The position numbers and the translations under genes are program-made. 64,000 nucleotides of DNA, taken from contig NZ_CP063845.1 in NCBI RefSeq assembly GCF_021018745.1, positions 3,286,001-3,350,000 on the forward strand. Direction: 5' to 3'. The notes beneath the pieces are model-generated. The model had not been told where the DNA came from. It searched no databases and saw only the letters and a list, made by a program, of their open reading frames with translations. This DNA comes from Gloeobacter morelensis MG652769. GTDB lineage: Bacteria; Cyanobacteriota; Cyanobacteriia; Gloeobacterales; Gloeobacteraceae. Each line of letters starts with the position of its first letter. Position 1 is the stretch's first letter. Shown piece by piece: positions 45,003 to 50,883 of this stretch.

Positions 45003-45533
45003 ATGAGTGCCATCAAAATCGGCATCCTCACCGCCTCCGACCGGGCGAGCACCGGTATCTACGAGGATCTCTCCGGCCCGGCCATCGTCGAGACTTTAAA
45101 CCGCTTTTTGCTGAGTGCCTGGCAGCCGGTCTACCGGCTGATCGGCGACGAGCGCGCGCTCATCGAAGCGGAACTGATGCGCCTTGTCGACGAAGAAGGG
45201 TGCTGCCTGGTGGTCACCACCGGCGGCACCGGCCCGGCGCTGCGCGACGTCACCCCTGAAGCCACCGAGGCGATCTGCGAAAAGATGCTGCCGGGTTTTG
45301 GCGAACTGATGCGCGCCGTCTCGCTCAAGTACGTGCCCACGGCCATCCTTTCGAGGCAAACCGCCGGTATCCGCGGCAGGGCCCTGATTATCAACCTGCC
45401 CGGCAAGCCCAAGTCCATTCGCGAGTGCCTGGAGGCGGTTTTTCCGGCGGTGCCCTACTGCATCGACCTGATCGGCGGCCCCTATCTGGAGACCAACCCC
45501 GAAATCATCCAGGCTTTCCGTCCCAGGTCTTAG
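45003..45533 (+). CDS. mogA: Molybdopterin adenylyltransferase MogA
   Basis: A 176-residue MoaB/Mog domain protein. IGILTASDRASTGIYEDLSGPA and TTGGTGPALRDVTPEATE are the substrate-binding signatures, followed by LPGKPKSIRECLEAVFPAVP, the MogA C-terminal motif. It adenylates molybdopterin before molybdenum insertion. Length suits MogA rather than the longer MoeA. No other molybdenum cofactor gene is in the window. It follows the kinase gene by 22 bp. Confidence 0.92.
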   Translation: MSAIKIGILTASDRASTGIYEDLSGPAIVETLNRFLLSAWQPVYRLIGDERALIEAELMRLVDEEGCCLVVTTGGTGPALRDVTPEATEAICEKMLPGFGELMRAVSLKYVPTAILSRQTAGIRGRALIINLPGKPKSIRECLEAVFPAVPYCIDLIGGPYLETNPEIIQAFRPRS

Positions 45534-45609
45534 GACAAATGGTACCGGTCGGCTCTCTGATGGAAGAAGAATGCGGTTTGCCGCGCCGATTTCCAGCAAA
45601 GGAGAAGCG

Positions 45610-45942
45610 ATGAAGATCACCCAACCGGAAGCATTGGCCTGCCTGAAGATCATGGTGCGCGTGGCGATGGCGGACGGCTATCTCAAGGAGGACGAACGCC
45701 TCGCCATCGGGCTTGCCAGTCGTTCGATGGGCCTGCGCGACGAGCTGAGCATCGAGACGCTGATGGTCAAAGAGGACAGCCTCGAAGAACTGCTCGTCAA
45801 AGTGCAAAGCCCGGAGGCCCGCACTGCTCTACTCAAAGCCGCCGCCTCGATGTCCGCCGTGGACGGCGAGCGCAGCCCTGAGGAGCAGGCGATGCTCGAT
45901 CAAATTGAAGCTGCTTTTCGGGCGCCGAATCCGGGTGCTTGA
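45610..45942 (+). CDS. TerB-like protein
   Basis: A 110-residue all-helical protein of the TerB type: ALACLKIMVRVAMADGYLKEDERLAI, then AASMSAVDGERSPEEQAMLDQIE, giving the two acidic metal-binding loops (ADGYLKEDE and VDGERSPEE). The family is named after tellurite resistance but is widespread and linked to metal or membrane stress. AAAGGAG seven bases before ATG 45610 decides the start; an upstream ATG at 45571 is in frame. It follows mogA by 76 bp. Confidence 0.82.
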   Translation: MKITQPEALACLKIMVRVAMADGYLKEDERLAIGLASRSMGLRDELSIETLMVKEDSLEELLVKVQSPEARTALLKAAASMSAVDGERSPEEQAMLDQIEAAFRAPNPGA

Positions 45943-45998
45943 AGTGGCAGGCCGGGCACCGTGTTAGGGTCGGCGGTGCTGGGCCCAGTGGATAGAGC

Positions 45999-46727
45999 AT
46001 GTCCCGCGTTTCGATTGTGATTCCGGCACTTAACGAAGCGACCAGTCTCGGTCGAACTTTACGGCTATTGGGAGCGCTCGACCCGCCCGCCCATGAGATT
46101 TTGGTGGTCGACGGCGGCAGCGGCGACGGGACTGTCGCTGTTGCCCGTGCGTTCGGGGTGCGGGTGCTGGAGAGTCCTCGGGGGCGGGCGAGGCAGATGA
46201 ACTGGGGAGCGGAGGTTGCCACAGGTGATATTTTGTGCTTCCTGCACGCCGATACGCTGGTTCCAGATGACTGCGTGGAGATAATCATGCGCACCCTGGC
46301 CAATCCGAATACCGCCTGCGGCGGGTTCGTCTCACTGATGGCGGGTTCTGAGACGACCCGCTGGGGCATCTCGCTGCACAACTACCTCAAAACGTATTAC
46401 GCGCCGCTGCTGTTTCGGCCGCGCCTGTTTTTCAAGGGGTTGCGGCTGCTGTTTGGTGATCAGGTGATTTTTTGCCGTCGTTCACAGTTTCTGGAGTGCG
46501 GGGGCTTCGACCCGCAAATGGTGATCTTGGAAGAGGCGGATCTGTGTTTGAAGCTGGTGCGCTTTGGCCACATCCGTCAAGTAAACCGGGTAGTGCAATC
46601 TTCGGATCGCCGGGTAGCCCGCTGGGGGGCGCTCAAGGCCACCGCTATCTACATGTACATTGGTCTTTTATGGGGTTTTGGTGCCTCGCCAACCTACCTG
46701 AAGCGTTTCTACGCCGATATCCGCTAG
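45999..46727 (+). CDS. TIGR04283-type family 2 glycosyltransferase
   Basis: A 242-residue GT-A glycosyltransferase. VSIVIPALNEATSLGRTL, EILVVDGGSGDGT and RGRARQMNWGA form the nucleotide-sugar site, and FLHADTLVP provides the metal-binding DxD-like motif. GDQVIFCRR and LEEADLCLKL follow. These phrases fit the TIGR04283 group, sometimes linked to arsenosugar or photosynthetic-membrane sugar pathways. The C-terminus is a membrane-associated helix. No sugar partner gene lies nearby, so the acceptor is unknown. Confidence 0.82.
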   Translation: MSRVSIVIPALNEATSLGRTLRLLGALDPPAHEILVVDGGSGDGTVAVARAFGVRVLESPRGRARQMNWGAEVATGDILCFLHADTLVPDDCVEIIMRTLANPNTACGGFVSLMAGSETTRWGISLHNYLKTYYAPLLFRPRLFFKGLRLLFGDQVIFCRRSQFLECGGFDPQMVILEEADLCLKLVRFGHIRQVNRVVQSSDRRVARWGALKATAIYMYIGLLWGFGASPTYLKRFYADIR

Positions 46728-46849
46728 GCCAGATTTAGGCACGCGGAGGCGCCGGGCCGCTCCGATTCAAGCTGCCCGTCACGGTGGCCCGACTGTCTAT
46801 CGACGGAGTATCGGTGCGGGTGGAAATGGTCGATTCTGATAACGTGGCC

Positions 46850-47521
46850 TCAGTGCGGTAGCGGCATGCCCAGCGATTGGGCAAACCGCTGCAGCTTATC
46901 AGGATTGCGGACGCCGTAGATCGTTCGGATGCCCGCTTCGGCGATGTCGAAAGTCATGGCGCTGTGCAGATTTCCGGCGACAAGAAAGGCGATCCCCGGC
47001 TGGCCGTTGATCACCGTCGGCACGAGCGTGAAGTGGCCTACGCGCCGCCTGAGGGCCACGAAGAACCGCGCCACCCGGGCAGCTCCCTGCAGGGGCCGGA
47101 GCGTGGCTGCCACTTTGCCGCCGCCATCCCCGACCAGGGTAACTTCCGGGGCGAGTACCGCGAGCAGCCCTTCAAGATCCCCGCCGGAGCAGGCCTGGAG
47201 GAACCGGGCCACCAGCTTTTCGCTGTGGGAGCGCGACGATCGAAAGCGCGGCTGCCGCTCGGCCAGATGCCGCCGGGCGCGTCTGAGGATCTGGCGGCAG
47301 TTGACCGGACTTTTCTCCACAATCCGGGCAATCTCAGCGTGGTCGTACTCGAAGACTTCGCTGAGCAGAAACACCGCCCGCTCTAGCGGCGAAAGGCTTT
47401 CGAGCAGCACCAAAAACGCCATCGACAGCGAATCGATCAGTTCGCTTTGCTGAAGCGGATCAGCGGTCGCCTGCGCGAGCGGTTCCGGCAGCCACGGTCC
47501 CACATACTGCTCGCGCCGCAC
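46850..47521 (-). pseudogene. 5'-truncated ECF sigma factor (SigJ/ECF41-like)
   Basis: The readable part encodes region 4 and the C-terminal extension: LSPLERAVFLLSEVFEYDHAEIA with helix-turn-helix SPVNCRQILRRARRHL, then a SnoaL-like tail (about 100-220). RREQYVGPWLPEPL at the start is the typical ECF41 phrase that normally follows region 2. Region 2, which binds the -10 box and core polymerase, is missing. In frame upstream only CHLRSAR continues the family likeness, then unrelated codons run to a stop at 47618-47620 and no ATG is present. The first GTG (47521) lacks a clear ribosome-binding site. It is probably a dead remnant, though a region-4 fragment could still act. Confidence 0.75.
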
Positions 47522-47638
47522 GCGGGCGGAGCGCAGGTGACAGGCTGCCGACGGCGCGTCCCTTTGGTGATGTGTCCCAAGGGGCGGAAGGTCGGCAAAG
47601 AAGATACAGTGGTAAGGCTATTGTCAAACGGATGGCAA

Positions 47639-48226
47639 GTGCAAACCCGACAGCGCTATTACACCCCCGGTGAATACCTGGCCCAGGAGGAAGTTGCCGA
47701 ATTTCGCAGCGAGTACCGCAGCGGAGAAATTGTACCGATGACCGGCGGCTCGATCAATCACAATCAAATTGCGGGAAATATTTATGCAGTTTTGAAATCG
47801 GCACTGCGTACGAAAGATGCAAAGCCCTACATCGGCGATTTGCGGGTGTGGATACCGCGCTATCAGCTGTATACTTACCCGGATGTATTGGTGATTCAAG
47901 GCTCGCCTGCTTTCCAGTCCGAGCGCACCGATACGATCTTAAATCCTTGTTTGATTTTCGAGGTTCTTTCAAAGTCCACCAAAAATTATGATCGTACCGA
48001 TAAGTTCCGCTACTACCGTTCTATCTCGGAGCTTTGCGAATACATCTTGGTCGATCAGTATACCGTTGGAATTGAGCAGTATACAAAAAGCGATGATACC
48101 ACCTGGTTGTTTCGAACTATCGAGTCCAACTCCAGTAAGATTGTACTTGCTTCAGTAGGCCTGGAGATCTCAGTTTCAGATATCTACGAAGGCGTTGATT
48201 TTGACTTGAAAGAAATAGAAGAATAA
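47639..48226 (+). CDS. Uma2 family PD-(D/E)xK endonuclease-like protein
   Basis: About 195 residues of the Uma2 (DUF820) family, which is expanded in cyanobacteria. RYYTPGEYLAQEEVAEFRSE and MTGGSINHNQIAGNIYAVL are family hallmarks. The nuclease-fold residues are in YPDVLVIQG and LIFEVLSKST (PD...ExxxK). Its biological role is unproven. The start is uncertain: GTG at 47639 gives the usual N-terminus, while TTG 47621 and GTG 47609 are also in frame. Base composition is AT-richer than its neighbours, suggesting recent transfer. It sits beside the broken sigma gene, so its arrival may be linked to that truncation. Confidence 0.8.
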   Translation: MQTRQRYYTPGEYLAQEEVAEFRSEYRSGEIVPMTGGSINHNQIAGNIYAVLKSALRTKDAKPYIGDLRVWIPRYQLYTYPDVLVIQGSPAFQSERTDTILNPCLIFEVLSKSTKNYDRTDKFRYYRSISELCEYILVDQYTVGIEQYTKSDDTTWLFRTIESNSSKIVLASVGLEISVSDIYEGVDFDLKEIEE

Positions 48227-48286
48227 GTCGGCACCGCCGATAAATCCGACAAGACCGGCGCGATAAAGCGACGATAGCCCTCCGGG

Positions 48287-48916
48287 TTAACCCAGGCGCT
48301 CACGCCTTCCGGCGGCACCGTCTATCAAAAATTGCACGGCCCGCCGAATATACGTCTCATAGGCCTCGCCCGAAGGCTCGAAAAGCAGAGCGTGGAACAT
48401 GATGCCGCTCACGAAGTCGAAAAACAGGCCGTTGTCGGTGTCGCGGCGGATCTCCGCCCTCGCCTTGGCGCGCTCCAGGATCGTACCGAAAGCTTCGCGG
48501 CGGGGCATCAGGTACTTGGTTGCGTAGATGCGGGCGAACTGGGGACTGGTGGTGGCCGAGCTGATAATCATCGCCATCGTCTGGCGGGCAAGCGGGGTCT
48601 GCACCATCTGAATCGCTTCTGCCAGCAAGCTGTCGATGTCCGTCTGCAGGCTGCCGGTATCCGGAACCGCCACTTCCTGGCGCAGCGTTTCGATGGCATC
48701 GGCGACCAGTTCTTCTTTGGAGGCGTAGCGCCGGTAGATGGTCGGCTTGCTCACCCCGGCGCGAACGGCGACGGCTTCGATACTCATCGCCTGATAGCCC
48801 ACCTCCGCCAACAGTTCGACGGCCGCTCCAAGAATGGCCTGGTCGGCGCGCGAACTGCGCGGTCGGCCCGGTAGGCTTTTGGTCTGTTCGTTCTCGGCGC
48901 TCACCCCAGAAAGCAT
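48287..48916 (-). CDS. TetR family transcriptional regulator
   Basis: A 209-residue repressor. The N-terminal helix-turn-helix is ILGAAVELLAEVGYQAMSIE followed by VAVRAGVSKPTIYRRYASKEEL, the TetR signature. The C-terminal ligand domain is helical. ATG at 48916 is chosen with GGGGGAAGG upstream; a TTG at 48928 is less likely. It is divergent from the Coq4-like gene, and a perfect palindrome at 48964-48978 in the shared promoter is the probable operator. The ligand is unknown. Confidence 0.9.
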   Translation of the reverse strand: MLSGVSAENEQTKSLPGRPRSSRADQAILGAAVELLAEVGYQAMSIEAVAVRAGVSKPTIYRRYASKEELVADAIETLRQEVAVPDTGSLQTDIDSLLAEAIQMVQTPLARQTMAMIISSATTSPQFARIYATKYLMPRREAFGTILERAKARAEIRRDTDNGLFFDFVSGIMFHALLFEPSGEAYETYIRRAVQFLIDGAAGRRERLG

Positions 48917-48963
48917 ACCTTCCCCCAAGCACCGACGGGCCCTTGACCGGCAAACGCTGGTTT

Positions 48964-48978
48964 ACGATACTGTATCGT
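48964..48978. promoter_or_regulatory. Palindromic TetR-type operator
   Basis: Perfect 7-bp inverted arms ACGATAC and GTATCGT around one base, in the gap between the divergent tetR and coq4-like genes. Its location fits binding by the product of 48287-48916 to control both genes. Confidence 0.7.
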
Positions 48979-49009
48979 ATCTTTATTGTTCGAGTGAGAA
49001 GGAGAGCCT

Positions 49010-49528
49010 ATGGACGGCAAAGCCCGCCCGCTTTACCTGGACAAAGGCAGCACCCAAACTCTGCGGGAGGGGCTTGAGGAGTACTACGCCGCCTACCCGA
49101 ACCTCACCGACCCGAGGGAGCTTAGCGAGGCGTTCGCCCGGATCATCCTGGCCCACGACGTTTCGCATGTGGTGTACGGGTGCGACACAGGCATGTACGA
49201 CGAGCTGAAGTTATTGCCTTTGACCTGGTGGACGAGCGACTATCACTTCAGCGATCACCTGCGTACGCTTAGAGATCCCGTCATCGGCCCGGCGGTTGCC
49301 ATCATGTACGACGATTTGATCAAACAGCACGGGACATTGTGGTTGTACGGCTCGATGTTCGTCGAATTTCCGAAGTTGGTGCCGGAACTAACCGCTCTGT
49401 GGTTGAGAAATCGCAAGCGGCAACGTTTTGTGCCGTTTCTGCAATTCGAACCGCTCCTGGATCGCCCGCTGCTGGATATTCGCGAGGAATTTGAGTTGCT
49501 GCCGTTCGTCGGGCGTACAACGACTTGA
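49010..49528 (+). CDS. Coq4-like protein
   Basis: A 172-residue protein with the Coq4 zinc-site pattern HDxxHx11E: His49, Asp50, His53 and Glu65 in AHDVSHVVYGCDTGMYDE. The rest (LPLTWWTSDYHFSDHLRTL and PEFP-like VEFPKLVPELTALWL) is helical, as in Coq4. Coq4 organises and catalyses steps of ubiquinone synthesis, yet cyanobacteria make plastoquinone, so the role here must differ. GGAGA lies five bases before ATG. The divergent tetR and its operator imply induction by a small molecule. Confidence 0.7.
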   Translation: MDGKARPLYLDKGSTQTLREGLEEYYAAYPNLTDPRELSEAFARIILAHDVSHVVYGCDTGMYDELKLLPLTWWTSDYHFSDHLRTLRDPVIGPAVAIMYDDLIKQHGTLWLYGSMFVEFPKLVPELTALWLRNRKRQRFVPFLQFEPLLDRPLLDIREEFELLPFVGRTTT

Positions 49529-49568
49529 GAGTGATCCTTTTGAGGAGTGCGGTAGAAGGCCCGCGGGC

Positions 49569-49604
49569 TTGACACCGGTAGGCAGTACGCACGAGAATAC
49601 GTAC
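49569..49604 (+). promoter_or_regulatory. Promoter and inverted repeat before the PrlF-type antitoxin
   Basis: TTGACA at 49569-49574 and GAGAAT at 49593-49598 give a possible promoter with an 18-bp spacer. Arms GTACG (49585-49589) and CGTAC (49600-49604) invert over the -10 region, a plausible autoregulatory site. Confidence 0.45.
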
Positions 49605-49620
49605 ATTGGGAGATTGTACG

Positions 49621-49953
49621 ATGGCAAGCTATACAGGTTCGGTCACTACCTCGGGCAACTCCAGGGCATTGCGGGTCGAGAAGGCATTTTTCCAGGCTAA
49701 TCCGGAGTTTGCGCAGCAGAACAAGGTCGTCGTTTACGAAATTGGTCCCGGTACCGTGCTTGTCAAGGCGATAGACGCTTTGGGCGACGATGGCGAGGAA
49801 GATCCGGTCATGGCCACTTTTCTCAGTTTTCTGGACAACGACATCAAGAACCACCCCACCCGCGTCACACCCCTGGATGAAGAGCTCTGGGCTGAGATTG
49901 ACAAACTTGTCGACGGTGTCAAATTCGTTGAAGACGATAATACAGATAGCTGA
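49621..49953 (+). CDS. PrlF-type antitoxin, partner missing
   Basis: A 110-residue protein. The N-terminus (GSVTTSGNSRALRVEKAFF, then NKVVVYEIGPGTVLVKAI) looks like a swapped-hairpin AbrB domain. The C-terminus (ATFLSFLDNDIKNHPTRVTP then LDEELWAEIDKLV) matches PrlF (SohA), the antitoxin of YhaV. A YhaV toxin should follow directly, but only about 90 bp without coding likeness separate it from the pentapeptide gene. So this is an orphan antitoxin. ATG 49621 follows a weak site; 49606 is an alternative. Confidence 0.68.
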   Translation: MASYTGSVTTSGNSRALRVEKAFFQANPEFAQQNKVVVYEIGPGTVLVKAIDALGDDGEEDPVMATFLSFLDNDIKNHPTRVTPLDEELWAEIDKLVDGVKFVEDDNTDS

Positions 49954-50042
49954 CAAGGTCACCCAGGAAAGGCAAGCAATCACAGTATTGACTTGCCGCC
50001 GTTGAAGAAATAACCTATTCGTGAGCGCTTTGTGGATACGAA

Positions 50043-50583
50043 ATGTCAAGAGTTTCGTTTAGGGTAATCTCAACATCTGCTGCAGTATTGCTTGTATTTG
50101 CAATCTCAGGTCCGGTTTTCTGTCCCGTGTTGGCTCAAACAAAGGGTGGCCCAGTAGGCAAAGCCGCCGTTGCCGAATTAATGCGCTCTCGCCAGTGCGT
50201 CTCATGCAACCTGGCCGGAGCAGATTTAAATAATGTGGATTTAAGCGGCGTGGATCTAAGTTTTGCAAGCCTTCGGGCGGTAAACCTTCGTGGCAGTAAT
50301 CTGACAGGTGCACTGTTGAACGGGGCCGACTTACGCGGGGCGAAGATCGAAGGCGCCAACCTTACAGGTGTGGGTTGTCTCAACTGCAATCTCGGCGGGG
50401 CGAGCTTGCGTGGGGCGACAATGGCAGGCCCTGGACAATGCCGATTTGACAGGGGCTGATTTGTCCAATACAGATTTTGCCAGGGCAGGAGGTCGTGCCA
50501 GGAGTACCATAGGGGCAATCCTCCCAGACGGTACTATTTGCCGTCCGCCTGCCACCAGTCCTGGCGTATGCCCTTACCGTTGA
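50043..50583 (+). pseudogene. Frameshifted exported pentapeptide-repeat gene
   Basis: The first frame runs from ATG 50043 to 50459 and encodes a signal peptide (about 1-31), MRSRQCVSCNLAGADL and tandem A(D/N)LxG repeats. Near 50426 the repeats switch to the next frame, which continues NADLTGADLSNTDF and ends at 50583 with TIGAILPDGTICRPP. Removing one G in the GCAGGCCCTGG run near 50426 rejoins both frames into a protein of about 180 residues. It may be a true pseudogene or a sequencing error. Confidence 0.72.
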
Positions 50584-50883
50584 GCCAATTTTTTATTTCG
50601 AATCACGAGACCAGAAGCCTAGACAATAATTAGTTGTTTGGAATTAAAGCTAATTTGTAAAGGCTTTTAAGCAGCAGGAGCCGGCCTCCGCAGCATCAGC
50701 CGGATGTTTGCCAGGTAAGACTCTGACTCTGGACCTTGTGTTTTTCTACAATCGGCTACTTATCTGCCGACAGGTGACGAAGTGGTTGTCGTGCGCGTGG
50801 TACACGGTGCCCGTGATGCACAGGCGATTGCCGAACGTGGAGGGTTCAGCACGTGAAACACAGACATTGCCGGACCGGCACAA
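50584..50883 (+). pseudogene. Gap with a relic of a ParE/RelE-type toxin
   Basis: A roughly 300-bp gap with AT-rich start. From about 50760 to the stop at 50854-50856 one frame reads YLPTGDEVVVVRVVHGARDA, the typical C-terminal end of ParE/RelE toxins. Just upstream the shifted frame reads LVFFYNR, which resembles the preceding strand of the same family. No start codon, antitoxin or complete frame is present, so it is a decayed fragment. Confidence 0.5.

Noticed and set aside
730-45942. Tellurite-resistance system from TerC and TerB-like genes
   Set aside because: The two genes are 44 kb apart and no other ter gene is present.
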